From Rhodospirillales bacterium (GTDB taxonomy: Bacteria; Pseudomonadota; Alphaproteobacteria; Micavibrionales; Micavibrionaceae): DNA of 64,000 nt. Below are positions 8,861-18,033 of this stretch, piece after piece (position 1 is the first letter of the stretch; each line of letters begins with the position of its first letter). The position numbers and the translations under genes were made by a program. A model generated the notes under the pieces. That model did not search any database, had not been told where the DNA came from, and saw only the letters and a list, made by a program, of their open reading frames with translations. The stretch covers positions 496,001 to 560,000 of the forward strand of contig JACKIU010000001.1 of assembly GCA_020638295.1 (NCBI GenBank), given 5' to 3'.

Positions 8861-9427
8861 TTACTTCACGGAAACCTTGTTTATGCGCAAAGAGGCCGAA
8901 AGTGGATATCTTTCGCATTCGCGCCCGACGCAAAAATCCTGAATATTCACGTTCCAACCTTGACCGCCATTTTGCACATGGCCAATGGCCTCACGAAACT
9001 GCCCAAAAGCGCCAAGGCCGCCGGCGGTAATTGAAATTGACGGGCCGTTGGCCGTAATTTTCAAGCCAGAGTAAATATCCTTGATCTTAGCGACAAAATC
9101 CTCGACTTCTCTGGCGTTCACCGGCACGTCCGTGACCTGTGGCACAGTCGGCTTCAGGGCCTGAGCTTCTTGCAAAGACGCCCTAACCTCAGTAAGTTTT
9201 TGCAACTGAACCGTGGTGAACAGACCGGTTGCACCCGCAACGGCCCATGTCACGCCCGCAATCATCAGCATGGTCTGGCCCGCATTTTGCGGCAGTTTTT
9301 CCAAAAAGGCGTTGAGATCGTCGGCGGCGTGCGGACTGGCATATTTCTTAAGCGAACGCCAATCAAACCCCTTTAAAGACTCTTGCAGCTTACTAAAATT
9401 CAACTTCACTTCCCCAATCGTGTTCAT
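8861..9427 (-). CDS. Bitopic inner-membrane protein, possible PilO/GspM-like assembly factor
   Basis: The 188 residues comprise a cytoplasmic N-terminus with amphipathic helices, one membrane span (about 50-72), a short coiled coil and a periplasmic domain. The last 80 residues alternate like a small ferredoxin-like fold and contain two close Cys (CVGREC). Size and topology resemble PilO or GspM, which form the inner-membrane alignment complex of type IV pili and type II secretion systems. I saw no decisive motif. It is separated from the gene above by about 100 bases of AT-rich DNA, so it may begin a separate transcript with the two pilin-like genes. Confidence 0.6.
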   Translation of the reverse strand: MNTIGEVKLNFSKLQESLKGFDWRSLKKYASPHAADDLNAFLEKLPQNAGQTMLMIAGVTWAVAGATGLFTTVQLQKLTEVRASLQEAQALKPTVPQVTDVPVNAREVEDFVAKIKDIYSGLKITANGPSISITAGGLGAFGQFREAIGHVQNGGQGWNVNIQDFCVGRECERYPLSASLRINKVSVK

Positions 9428-9527
9428 TCGTAAAATTATAGTTATATTTAGTATAAACTAAAGTGGTTAAATCCCCTTTAACATATTGCAATAAAACCTA
9501 ACCTAAAGTGTTATAATTTAATCCTTT

Positions 9528-10508
9528 TTAGCGGTTACCGATTATGCGAATGCGCCCGTCCTTTTCCTTTGCCGTATCATCAACCCGAACAGGGTATTTC
9601 GTCATCACGGTTTGAATATAGGCGGGGGGCACCAAAGCCTGCCACTCGACCTGACCGTCGCGAATTTCATATTTGACCAACGTGCCGTCGAGGTGTCCGA
9701 GACCATCGAGAATTTCCTGTACACGCACCATGTGTTTGATCGTGTCACTCTGCATCGCGTCTTTGGCCTGTTGAACGAGCTGGCTGGATGCTAATTGGCT
9801 TTCTTCCTGCACCTGCCCCAGACTCCGTTCAATCATATTCACCGATACAAAGCTGAGCAGCAGGATGGCAGCCGACACGAGTGTAACCAACATACCGATA
9901 AAGATCAGCATTCTAGCCGTTGCCCGAGACAGTTTTTCCGTTTTCAGGGTGCGACTGCGCCATGGCACCAGATCCGCCACATCCGGGTTGATTGTCACGA
10001 AATTGGCGTCCATGCTCTGCACCCGCGGTAGAATGGTTCTCGCCGCACCTAAAAACACTTGCATGCGCCCGGTCTCCGGATCCCAGCGCAGCGCCGAGGC
10101 TATACCTTCCTGCTCATAAAGATAAACGGTTTCGCGGTCCCAATACTCGCTATTGCCCGGCAAGGCGGCGGCCAGGGGGCACCAGCTATCCGGGTTTGAG
10201 GCCAGAGAAGCCGACGGACAGGCCAGATACCATATCTTTTTTTCCTCAACCGAATAGCAAAAATGGACTTTTTCCGTACCGCACGCCTGCGAAGCGGCGT
10301 TCCACACGGCTTCCTCTTCGGTGCCCGGAATATGGGGAATCACCCCGCCGACAAGCTCCTGCGGCAGATAAGGTCTGAGATTTGTCGGCACGCCAGCGGC
10401 CTCGCCGGCGAGGAAATCCGCGGCGCCGGGACCGGTGCGCGCAATGCCTGACGCATTTTCCTGAATGCGTTTTCCCGACGGACCTTTATCTTTTGAAATC
10501 AGAGCCAA
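9528..10508 (-). CDS. Bitopic membrane protein of the pilus cluster, function unknown
   Basis: The product has 326 residues, with about 198 cytoplasmic residues, a membrane span near 199-224 followed by a coiled-coil segment, and a short periplasmic C-terminus. The start is a TTG at 10508, supported by AAGGAG six bases upstream. The cytoplasmic part has scattered Cys (CGTEKVHFC, ACPSAS, WCPLAA) but no motif I know. Position after the PilC/GspF-like gene and the topology suggest a link between cytoplasmic and periplasmic parts of the machine, comparable in place to PilM/PilN or R64 PilO. That is inference only. Confidence 0.6.
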   Translation of the reverse strand: MALISKDKGPSGKRIQENASGIARTGPGAADFLAGEAAGVPTNLRPYLPQELVGGVIPHIPGTEEEAVWNAASQACGTEKVHFCYSVEEKKIWYLACPSASLASNPDSWCPLAAALPGNSEYWDRETVYLYEQEGIASALRWDPETGRMQVFLGAARTILPRVQSMDANFVTINPDVADLVPWRSRTLKTEKLSRATARMLIFIGMLVTLVSAAILLLSFVSVNMIERSLGQVQEESQLASSQLVQQAKDAMQSDTIKHMVRVQEILDGLGHLDGTLVKYEIRDGQVEWQALVPPAYIQTVMTKYPVRVDDTAKEKDGRIRIIGNR

Positions 10509-10518
10509 ACCGCTCTCC

Positions 10519-11739
10519 TTAAATTGCGCCTTCCATCAAGCCACCCATCATCGAATCCATGCTCATATTCATGACTGTCAATGCGTAAATGGCACTCCCG
10601 AAAGCCAAGGCGAGAAATACGCCGGTTAGAAGAAAGGCGATCCAAACGATCATCTTGTGCTTTGTCCGCGCCGCCTGCGAACGCATTTCGGCAATAGACT
10701 CCATTACTGTAGCAACTTGACCGAGATCAGACAAGCCCGCAACTTCAAGGCGTTCACTGCGTGTTAGCGGCGCACGGTCAAGCGCGGCCCCTAAAGACAC
10801 CCCACGGCTCAAATCTGCCAGAGCTTCTTTCCAGTATGCCGTCACGTCGGGAGCGGAAGAAGCTTCCGAGGATTGTTCGAGCGTGTCATTAATCGGCACC
10901 AGACCGCGCAGCATGCGCGCGGCAGCCGACATCGAATCGGCAAAGGCCAAGTCGCGTAAATAGCCGCCAATCAGAGGGATGCTGCGGACGATCCGTGCGG
11001 TCGGCCAGTCTTTCTTGCCGCGGTTAATCCAATAGGAAAAGACACACCAGCCCATGAAGCCGCCAAAACCCACAGAGGTATAAATCAACACATCCCATGT
11101 CAGTTCCAGACGACTGACAACGGTGAGGAATTTTTCCATTTCATTCGGGTCCTGGGGCGGGTTGTCGCGGAACCATTTCAAAACCATCGGTTTCCCGGCC
11201 CAGAGCGAGGACACAATCGAGAACACGTCAAAGGCCAGCCAGCTCATCGTTCCCATGATGGCGGCCGCGTTTTTCTTTTTCTGGGTGATGGAGTGTATGG
11301 CGTGGGGAATCCCTTCAACCAGACGGTTGGCGCGTTCCGAACCGGCCAGAATCGCCAAAGTCCCATGATCGAAAGTGTTGAGCGCTTTCAGGGCATCGAT
11401 GACACCCAATCCCCGGGCAAGCGCTTCACGGGCCGGCGCCATAATGTTCTGACGGCGCGGGTTGGTTTCGGCCTGAATAATCTTCCACAGCGCGACACCG
11501 GGCGAGGTCGAGGTTGAGCGGAATTGAATCCCGCGCAAAAGCTGGACCTGCCACCAGGTCGAGCGGGCCAGAAGGCGTTCGAGCGGCGAGCGTGCGTGCG
11601 GGCGAATGGTCAGGACATAGCCGCCTTTTTTGTACACGGCGGCGCGGACATCCTCAACGGACGGCAGGTAAAAGGATTCGTTGACCCTTTTCGGCCCTGA
11701 CGGCGTTTCATATGCAATTTCCGCAACCCATTGCTGCAT
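10519..11739 (-). CDS. GspF/PilC/PilR-family inner-membrane platform protein
   Basis: Platform protein around which pilins are inserted by the ATPase. The product is 406 residues with a soluble N-terminus and a T2SSF-type fold: membrane spans near residues 162-180, 215-240 and 372-395. The second repeat has the family phrase SIPLIGGYLRDLAFADSMSA followed by MLRGLVPINDTLEQ. It lies just downstream of the ATPase gene, as in R64-type pilQ-pilR. A palindromic repeat occupies the 88-bp gap. Upstream of the ATG at 11739 I see no strong ribosome binding site. Confidence 0.88.
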   Translation of the reverse strand: MQQWVAEIAYETPSGPKRVNESFYLPSVEDVRAAVYKKGGYVLTIRPHARSPLERLLARSTWWQVQLLRGIQFRSTSTSPGVALWKIIQAETNPRRQNIMAPAREALARGLGVIDALKALNTFDHGTLAILAGSERANRLVEGIPHAIHSITQKKKNAAAIMGTMSWLAFDVFSIVSSLWAGKPMVLKWFRDNPPQDPNEMEKFLTVVSRLELTWDVLIYTSVGFGGFMGWCVFSYWINRGKKDWPTARIVRSIPLIGGYLRDLAFADSMSAAARMLRGLVPINDTLEQSSEASSAPDVTAYWKEALADLSRGVSLGAALDRAPLTRSERLEVAGLSDLGQVATVMESIAEMRSQAARTKHKMIVWIAFLLTGVFLALAFGSAIYALTVMNMSMDSMMGGLMEGAI

Positions 11740-11750
11740 TTCGTCACTTT

Positions 11751-11819
11751 CGTCATTCCTGCGAAAGCAGGAATCTTGTTGTTATCGGTGCGAGATCCCG
11801 GCCTTCTCCGGGATGACAT
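11751..11819. repeat. GTCAT-type palindromic repeat between ATPase and platform genes
   Basis: Two hairpins, ATTCCTGC-gaaa-GCAGGAAT and ATCCCGG-ccttct-CCGGGAT, are bounded by CGTCAT and ATGACA. The same GTCATxCC...GGGATGAC frame recurs at 40854 and inside alaS at 52900. It may weaken or stabilise mRNA between two operon genes. Confidence 0.75.
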
Positions 11820-11827
11820 AAGAATTA

Positions 11828-13597
11828 TTACTGCTCTAAATACGATATCGCGGCTTTCGGGTCGACCAATCCAGAAACCACCAGATCGACAAGTCCTTCG
11901 CGGCGAGTGTGCACAATGACGCCGTCCTCGTGAATCACATTGTTCACATTGCCGATCAGCGCTTCGTAAATTTCGTTCCGCTGGGCCGGACCGAGGGTGA
12001 TCAGGAGCGCATCGAGTAATAGCGTCCGGCCGGAAATACCGGTGCGGTTGCACAAATCGCAACCTGAAGTGTTGTGGCGACGGACTTTGGTATCCGGTTC
12101 AATTCCCAATTTCTGAACTTCCTGCTCTTTCAGCACTTTACCTGCCTCGTCCTTGTGCGCACAGCCCTGACAGAGCGTACGGACGAGGCGCTGGTTGAGG
12201 ATACAACGGACCTGCTGGGCCAACGTATAGGTCGAAGAGCGTTCACGCTCCGAGGGCATCAAGGACCGCAGACGTTCAAAGGTTTGGAGCGCGGTGTCCG
12301 CATGGATGGTTGAAATCACCGTGTGACCGGATTCAGCTGCTTTGAGAGAGGTTTCCACCGTGTCGGCATCACGCATCTCCCCGATAATGATATAGTCCGG
12401 GTCGTGGCGCATTGAGGCGCGGATCAGGTCCGCAAACGAGCCGCCGGGCATGCCGGGACGCACCTGCCATTGCGTAGCGTAGCGCAGTTCGTATTCGATC
12501 GGATCTTCGATGGTCAAAACATGGCGGCGGCGGCGGTCGATCTGCTGGACGCAGGCATACAGAGTCGTGGTCTTACCGGAACCAGTCGGCCCGGAAAGCA
12601 GGATCATCCCCCCGCCCCCTTTAATATCGGGTGAAAGCAGTTGAGCGAGATAATCGCCAACGTCTTCATGACGGGCGAAGAGCTCGTCAAAGCCTTTCAG
12701 CGCGGCCCGGTCGAGCAAACGTAAAGTAAGTTTTTCACCATCCTGCGCCTGCGGTCCGGCGGCCACACGCACGTCAATGGCACGCCCCTGCCAGGTAAAC
12801 CCGAAGCGTCCGTCTTTCGGCGTGGTTCTATCCCCGAAGTTCAAACCCGCATCACGCTTGAGCAATGTCGTCAAGCGCGCCATTGCATCGGGCGGAAGCA
12901 GGTGCATCGGGATCATGTCGCCGTCAATGCGGTATTGGATCCAGTTGGGCGCATCGGGATTATTATCCTGCAATAAGTGGATATCAGAGGCGCGCATTTG
13001 CAGGGCCTCGGCCATCATGTCGCGCTGGAACTGGTTGAGGAGCAAGCCGTTGTCCGGATCAATCAACCAGAGTGCGAGGGTTTTTTCACAACGGTCGGCG
13101 GAGAGATCGTGCACCGAGCGCAACGTGTCGATCAACTCTTTACGGTCCCAAACCTCGACTTCAATTTTTTCAACGTGGAAGCCGCTGCGTTGTGCGGTGG
13201 AAATTAAACTATCGAGCTGACGATCATTCATGTCGTGCAGCGGCGCGATACGCATCACGCCATCGCGCAGACCGATCAGGTGAATACTTAACGGCAGCCA
13301 GGACTGCACCGGCAAAATTGCACGGAGCTGGTCACCGGTGGCACGGTCTTTGACCCCTTCTTCCTCAATCTCGGAGGGCACTGCCGCACCGGCCATGTCG
13401 AGAAGCTGTTCCGTGGAACGGGCAATTCCCAGATCCAGCAACAATGCGCGCTCGCGCTGAACCATATCAAGGTAGCGCTCACGACCTTCGCTTGAGCGCA
13501 TGCGCTTGCGCGTGTCGGCCTTACGCCGTTCAACACCTAAGGGCGGAGCAGCGCCGTGGCCCTTGCGTTTGTCATCATTTTGCGTTGTGTCGTCCAT
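11828..13597 (-). CDS. GspE/PilB-family assembly ATPase of the pilus
   Basis: The motor that powers pilus extension from the cytoplasmic face. The 589 residues contain an N-terminal MshEN-like region, then Walker A GPTGSGKTTTLY (about 330-341), an Asp-rich LTIEDPIEYEL, Walker B IIIGEMRDADT and the His box STIHADT. A zinc-binding insertion has its CxxC pairs (CQGC, CDLC) near residues 470-510. The C-terminus is typical of PilB/GspE. It starts two bases after the stop of the Hydin-repeat gene. No PilT-like retraction ATPase is seen nearby, as in many type IVb systems. Confidence 0.93.
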   Translation of the reverse strand: MDDTTQNDDKRKGHGAAPPLGVERRKADTRKRMRSSEGRERYLDMVQRERALLLDLGIARSTEQLLDMAGAAVPSEIEEEGVKDRATGDQLRAILPVQSWLPLSIHLIGLRDGVMRIAPLHDMNDRQLDSLISTAQRSGFHVEKIEVEVWDRKELIDTLRSVHDLSADRCEKTLALWLIDPDNGLLLNQFQRDMMAEALQMRASDIHLLQDNNPDAPNWIQYRIDGDMIPMHLLPPDAMARLTTLLKRDAGLNFGDRTTPKDGRFGFTWQGRAIDVRVAAGPQAQDGEKLTLRLLDRAALKGFDELFARHEDVGDYLAQLLSPDIKGGGGMILLSGPTGSGKTTTLYACVQQIDRRRRHVLTIEDPIEYELRYATQWQVRPGMPGGSFADLIRASMRHDPDYIIIGEMRDADTVETSLKAAESGHTVISTIHADTALQTFERLRSLMPSERERSSTYTLAQQVRCILNQRLVRTLCQGCAHKDEAGKVLKEQEVQKLGIEPDTKVRRHNTSGCDLCNRTGISGRTLLLDALLITLGPAQRNEIYEALIGNVNNVIHEDGVIVHTRREGLVDLVVSGLVDPKAAISYLEQ

Positions 13598-13599
13598 AT

Positions 13600-15258
13600 C
13601 TAACCACCGCCGCTATCACCGGAGGACGCAGAATCCCCGCTCTCACTTGATGATGCATTAACACGGTTAATAGAAGATAAAGATCGGTCAAAAAGCAGCA
13701 AAACGCGTTTGCCCTGATGCATAAACTCAATACCGTTGGCCTGAATCACGACCAGCCACGGCACACCGCCCAACACAACCTCCTCGTTATCAAAGACCAA
13801 TCTACTGCCGCCCGGGCCGTTGATAATCGCACGCGTCGGGGAGAATGAAGTGATTTTATAGCCATCGAGAACACCGGCCACATTCGTAACTTTCGGCAAG
13901 CCGTATACTGCTTTAGATCCAGCACGAGCTGCGTTCCGTTCAGCCGCAGCCTCTTGGGATTCCTGCACACCGGCATTTTCAGCGCCTTGCGAAAGCTCGG
14001 GCGGCCCGGCGATTAATCCCGCAACGTCGTCCTCGGTCAGTACGATGGCTTTTTGATCCTGACTGACCGTTGACATCGCACTGCCGCGCACCGGCAGAAC
14101 AAGCACACCGCGCGCGCCATCGTGCAAAATCTGGATATCATCCAGAATGTCGCCCACACGTGTCGGCGACCAGGTTACCGTCAACGGACATGCTTCGACC
14201 GGCTCCAAAACCGTGCCGGGCAGACAGCCGTCCTGTTTAAATCCAATACCATTATCAGAACCGGAAATACGAATATCCCGCAACATCAGGTCCGCGTCGC
14301 CGGAATTGACCAATGATATGGTTATACTTGATGCCGTTTCGATATCAGAGCCAAAATCAACATCTTCTGCCGAAGAAACCAGCAACCCTTTACCCGGAAC
14401 GGCTTGCGGAAAGACTTCGGCACTGTTGACGCTTTCGGGGGCGTATTCACCCTTTAGCGGCACGCTGGACAACGCTGCAGGACCGGTATGCTTGACGACC
14501 AGAACGCCGGAGGAGCGGCCTTTTAATTTCGGCGACCAGGTAATGGTGGCAATACAGGATTGCCCGGCGGCAAGTTTTTTACATTCTGTCTTGAGGTTGT
14601 AACCGGCCTGCTCACTGGTATCGATGTAGATATCCGTGATGTCGATCTCGTTGGATGTAATATTGCGCAAAATAATCGGCTCGATCAGAGTTTGAGCCGC
14701 GTCAAGCGAGCCAAAATCCACCTCATCGGGAATGGTTTCCACATCGCTGGTCAGCTTATCCCCCGCCCCTTCGGTTGTCTCGACGTTCCCGGAAACCGTT
14801 GCCGTGACAAGGCGGGTACGGCCACTGTGCGCCATCAACATTTCAACGCGCCACGGACCGGCCTGCAACCCTTTCACCGAAAGAGCAATCGCACATTCCG
14901 CGCCCGATGGCAGCGGCTCATTTTCGCACTGATTGAGCGAAACCACCGTGGACACAGTTGAAGAAGGATAAAGGCGGATTGTTCCGGTCTCGACCGGCTG
15001 ACCACCTTCATTGCGAAACAGCACCACAACCTGCGCCGTTGCGCCAATCGGGATCGCCCCGCCGTCAATACTGGAAACCACCGGCACCAACCCGGCAGAA
15101 CCACTGGCGGAAGAGGACGTTCCCGGATCATCAAAGCCTGGATATTGAGCGCGCGCCGAACCTGCGGCAAGCCCCATAAAACAAAGTACCAGAACTGTAA
15201 AAACAAAAAGATGCAAACGCATAGCAAGGATGATTTTCTGATCAGAAAGGAACACCAT
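13600..15258 (-). CDS. Exported Hydin/ASPM-type repeat protein with PilP/GspC-like C-terminus
   Basis: The product has 552 residues with a signal peptide ending SARAQ (probably initiated at Met 13, base 15222) and at least two ASPM-SPD2-Hydin-like repeats marked by VDFGS (VDFGSLDAAQT and VDFGSDIETAS), each with a C-T-x-W-S-P phrase (CIATITWSP, CPLTVTWSP). The last 110 residues (from VYGLPKVTNVAG through FDNEEVVLGGVPWLVV) look like the compact beta domain of PilP/GspC that touches the secretin. The tail is Ser/Gly-rich. It is located between the secretin and ATPase genes, where R64 has pilO and pilP. I infer a periplasmic connector that braces the secretin, with the Hydin repeats as an unusual addition. 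Confidence 0.72.
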   Translation of the reverse strand: MVFLSDQKIILAMRLHLFVFTVLVLCFMGLAAGSARAQYPGFDDPGTSSSASGSAGLVPVVSSIDGGAIPIGATAQVVVLFRNEGGQPVETGTIRLYPSSTVSTVVSLNQCENEPLPSGAECAIALSVKGLQAGPWRVEMLMAHSGRTRLVTATVSGNVETTEGAGDKLTSDVETIPDEVDFGSLDAAQTLIEPIILRNITSNEIDITDIYIDTSEQAGYNLKTECKKLAAGQSCIATITWSPKLKGRSSGVLVVKHTGPAALSSVPLKGEYAPESVNSAEVFPQAVPGKGLLVSSAEDVDFGSDIETASSITISLVNSGDADLMLRDIRISGSDNGIGFKQDGCLPGTVLEPVEACPLTVTWSPTRVGDILDDIQILHDGARGVLVLPVRGSAMSTVSQDQKAIVLTEDDVAGLIAGPPELSQGAENAGVQESQEAAAERNAARAGSKAVYGLPKVTNVAGVLDGYKITSFSPTRAIINGPGGSRLVFDNEEVVLGGVPWLVVIQANGIEFMHQGKRVLLLFDRSLSSINRVNASSSESGDSASSGDSGGG

Positions 15259-15289
15259 GACACACGAATCTGCGCCGGGCGAATAGGGA

Positions 15290-15298
15290 ATTATAACA
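15290..15298 (-). promoter_or_regulatory. Extended -10 promoter upstream of the Hydin-repeat gene
   Basis: On the reverse strand the sequence reads TGTTATAAT, an extended -10 box (TG-n-TATAAT), about 30 bases before the upstream start candidate at 15258. No good -35 is present, as expected for this class. It could drive an internal transcript for the ATPase half of the pilus cluster. Confidence 0.45.
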
Positions 15299-15372
15299 TA
15301 AAAAATCGCCAGAGCAGCATTTAATGCTGTTTTTTTAAAAGTTTTGCTGAATTTAAGTTCGACAGCCAGCGT

Positions 15373-16926
15373 TTATCGCCCGGCAGGATTGAGCAAGTCT
15401 GCAGGAATTGTTGTGACCGGGAATGCCGTCGGCTGCTCCAGCGCTTCCGGTGAAATTATGCCCTGATTGCCCGCGCCTTGGACAATAGTTTTCTGCGCGT
15501 ATTCCTCATCATGCCCCTCGGCAGTATAGACAATCACGCGCGGCTTTAACAAAAAGACCAATTCCGTGTTGGAAACACTCATCCCGCGCGATGTCGGGAA
15601 AAAGGGTTTATTAAACCCGGGGCCAGAGGTGTCGTACTGGTCGCTTTCACGCACCAGCCCGGCAATCAGCAAAGAGTCGCCCGGGCGAATGCGGATCTGG
15701 GTCGAGAGTTCGCGCTCGGTGGTTTCAGGCAGTTGCAAGGTTGTGCCGTCCGCATCGAAATTCTGGAAGCGGCGGAATTCCTGAAGCTGGATATCGATAT
15801 TGCCGTAAATTGTCGCCTTATCCCACGAGCTGGAAATAGTTAACGTGAAGCCGGTATCCACGGAATCGGTTTCGGTTGAGGTTGTGACCTCACCGTTATC
15901 GACCGAACGGCTGAGCGATGAAACGTAGTTCACAGTATCAGCCGCGCGCAACGTTGCCTCCGAACCGGACAGGACCGTGACCTGCGGCTGGGATATGGTT
16001 TTCACAGAGCCGTAGGTGGAGAGAAATTCCAGAATATTGTCCGTGTTAAAGGTCCATTGATTGCCGAAGGTCGGCAGACCAATACTCATCGGCGTACTGG
16101 CGACCGTGCCTATACTGCCCGGCAAGCTGATTTGCGCACCACCGATCTTGCCGAATTCCGTCCAATCGATCCCGAGATTGTTATCGGAGTTTAAACCGAC
16201 TTCCCAGATATAAACCTCAAAAATAATCAGCGCCGTATTGGAACGAATGCGCTGAAAATACCGCTCGGCCAGCTTGGCGGTGCGGCTGGTTGCCTCGTAG
16301 ATAATCGTGCGGGTGGCACTTTCCGTGATCGGCGCCGTCCCGGTGATGGCCTGCAACCCGGAACCAAGCGACGACAGAATATCGTTATCACCCCCGACCG
16401 GCGGAACCGTCACCGTAAAAGTCTGGGTTTCCTTGATCACCAACAGCCCATCTTCGAAGGCACAGTACAAATCCGCCAGACCACACACTTTATCAACCAC
16501 CTTATCCAAAGGCCCGCGCAAATTCGCTACGGTAATGGTGCGGGTCAGCCCCTCATTGGTTTCGAAGGCCAATGGAATTTGATAATCGGCCAATATGAGT
16601 TGTAAAGCTCCAGCCAGCGTTTCAGAGCGCAGCTCAAACGGCCCAACAATGTCGGACGGTAAGGCTCCCCCCTGCATCACCTCAGGCACCAAAACATCAC
16701 TCCCCAGAGGTAGATAGATCACACTGTCAGGTTGTTCATTAATGGCCTCAGGGCGTGGATCGGCCATTGCGGGAGATGGAATATTCGCACTGCGCGCGCC
16801 GGGGCTTTTTACATCGGCGCAACTCCCCAAAAGCACCAGAGAGGCCAAGACAGGCAATAGCAAGAGGCTTTTCGCCGCTATACCAAGCTGTTTTGTTTTT
16901 ACCTTGCCCATCATCGCCTTCATCAT
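15373..16926 (-). CDS. Type IVb pilus secretin lipoprotein (PilN/BfpB-like)
   Basis: Outer-membrane channel for the pilus. The 517-residue precursor has a lipoprotein signal with lipobox LLGSC, so the mature protein would be lipid-anchored, as in R64 PilN and BfpB. An STN-like domain follows (FELRSETLAGALQLILADYQ). The C-terminal secretin domain has LSTYGSVKTISQPQVTVLSG and the closing pattern RIRPGDSLLIAGLVRE...NTELVFLLKPRVIVY. Its ATG overlaps the stop of the CheY-like gene (ATGA), indicating coupling. Length is typical of type IVb secretins. Confidence 0.92.
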   Translation of the reverse strand: MMKAMMGKVKTKQLGIAAKSLLLLPVLASLVLLGSCADVKSPGARSANIPSPAMADPRPEAINEQPDSVIYLPLGSDVLVPEVMQGGALPSDIVGPFELRSETLAGALQLILADYQIPLAFETNEGLTRTITVANLRGPLDKVVDKVCGLADLYCAFEDGLLVIKETQTFTVTVPPVGGDNDILSSLGSGLQAITGTAPITESATRTIIYEATSRTAKLAERYFQRIRSNTALIIFEVYIWEVGLNSDNNLGIDWTEFGKIGGAQISLPGSIGTVASTPMSIGLPTFGNQWTFNTDNILEFLSTYGSVKTISQPQVTVLSGSEATLRAADTVNYVSSLSRSVDNGEVTTSTETDSVDTGFTLTISSSWDKATIYGNIDIQLQEFRRFQNFDADGTTLQLPETTERELSTQIRIRPGDSLLIAGLVRESDQYDTSGPGFNKPFFPTSRGMSVSNTELVFLLKPRVIVYTAEGHDEEYAQKTIVQGAGNQGIISPEALEQPTAFPVTTIPADLLNPAGR

Positions 16927-17309
16927 CGTGAACCCGTCCGCGCCAAGGACTGGAGCGTTCTGGATACCGTCTTTACAAGCCTATCGCGCTGAACCGGCTT
17001 CATCAAGACCGCAGCAACACGCCACTTGCCCGCCTCAGCGAGCAGGTCGGGATTGTGATCCCCGGTCACCAGAATAACCGGTGTATTGTTATCTTCGCTG
17101 CGCAGGGTTTTTACAAACTCAAAACCGTCGATCGGTTCCATGCGCACATCCACAATGGCCATCGCAATATCGGGCTCCATTTTATCAAGCGCGTCGCTGC
17201 CGTCTGTTCCTTCAACAACCTCATAGCCTTCATCCTGCAAAAATTTGGCGATTTGCATACGGACAAAATCATTGTCTTCAACAACTAAAATTTTAGCGGA
17301 TTCAATCAT
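16923..17309 (-). CDS. Single-domain response regulator (CheY-like) heading the pilus operon
   Basis: A 128-residue stand-alone receiver domain. Acidic pocket residues are in VVEDND, the phosphoacceptor Asp in AIVDVRM (near 54), the Thr in LVTGD and the Lys in LMKPV. There is no output domain, so it would act by protein contact. It is translationally coupled to the secretin gene by ATGA overlap and is the first gene of the leftward cluster. A role in controlling pilus assembly or polarity is inferred from this coupling. The cognate kinase is unknown; the hybrid kinase at 5267 is a nearby candidate. Confidence 0.9.
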   Translation of the reverse strand: MIESAKILVVEDNDFVRMQIAKFLQDEGYEVVEGTDGSDALDKMEPDIAMAIVDVRMEPIDGFEFVKTLRSEDNNTPVILVTGDHNPDLLAEAGKWRVAAVLMKPVQRDRLVKTVSRTLQSLARTGSR

Positions 17310-17517
17310 GGGACTCTAAAAGTTAGAATAAATAAAATGTTAGAACGAAACCACACGTCAAATGTATTTGAAAAATACACGTTTCGAATCACTTTAAAGC
17401 AAAATAACGCATCAGAACAGGACCCTTATCAGGACTGTACACAGTTTTAACTCTTTTAGCCGCCCGATAAAAACTGTTAGACTGTCACGACCTGTTTCAC
17501 GCAGCGGCTTGGTATTT

Positions 17518-18033
17518 ATGCTCGAAATCATTTCCATTCTTTGCCTGTTGATCGGCGCAGGGCTGCTCATCGCCCTGATTGTCATCGATCTGCGCACCTT
17601 GCTGCTGCCGAATGTTCTGGTGCTAGGTCTCGCACTGGCCGGATTTATGTTTCATGCCAGCACATTGTTTTATTACATGCCGGCGAGCGATCTCGCGCTG
17701 GGCGGTTTTATCGGCGGCGGCGTTTTGTATTTGATTCGCGCCGCTGGCAATGCGCTATACAAAACCGACGACACGCTGGGGCTCGGCGATGTGAAGCTGA
17801 TGGCCGCAGGCGGGTTGTGGCTCGGGCCATATTTTGTTTTGATTGCCTTGATGGCCGGGGCGGTCGCCGGACTGGCGCACGGACTTATCCTGATCGCGCG
17901 GCAATGGATGAAGACGCGCAAGATTGAATCGCTCGCGCGTTTCTCACTCCCTGCAGGACCGGGATTTGCCGCCGGTCTATTTATCGCGGCGCTTGCAAAA
18001 TTCTTTCCTCTTACCCATCTTGGTCTATCATGA
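17518..18033 (+). CDS. Prepilin peptidase, A24 family, peptidase domain only
   Basis: Cleaves leader peptides of prepilins in the inner membrane. The product has 171 residues and about five or six membrane spans. The two catalytic Asp are in VIDLRTLLLPN and LGLGDVKLMAAGG, the second being the GxGD signature. There is no N-terminal methyltransferase domain, as in CpaA/TadV and R64 PilU-type enzymes. The ATG at 17518 was preferred to an in-frame TTG at 17509. It is divergent from the pilus operon, and its stop overlaps the start of the CoA-transferase gene (ATGA). It probably processes the two pilin-like proteins. Confidence 0.9.
   Translation: MLEIISILCLLIGAGLLIALIVIDLRTLLLPNVLVLGLALAGFMFHASTLFYYMPASDLALGGFIGGGVLYLIRAAGNALYKTDDTLGLGDVKLMAAGGLWLGPYFVLIALMAGAVAGLAHGLILIARQWMKTRKIESLARFSLPAGPGFAAGLFIAALAKFFPLTHLGLS

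Noticed and set aside
15315..15336. CAGCA-tttaa-TGCTG hairpin followed by seven T, considered as a terminator
   Set aside because: The stem is short and no plus-strand gene ends upstream; the leftward genes read it in the opposite sense, where no T run follows.
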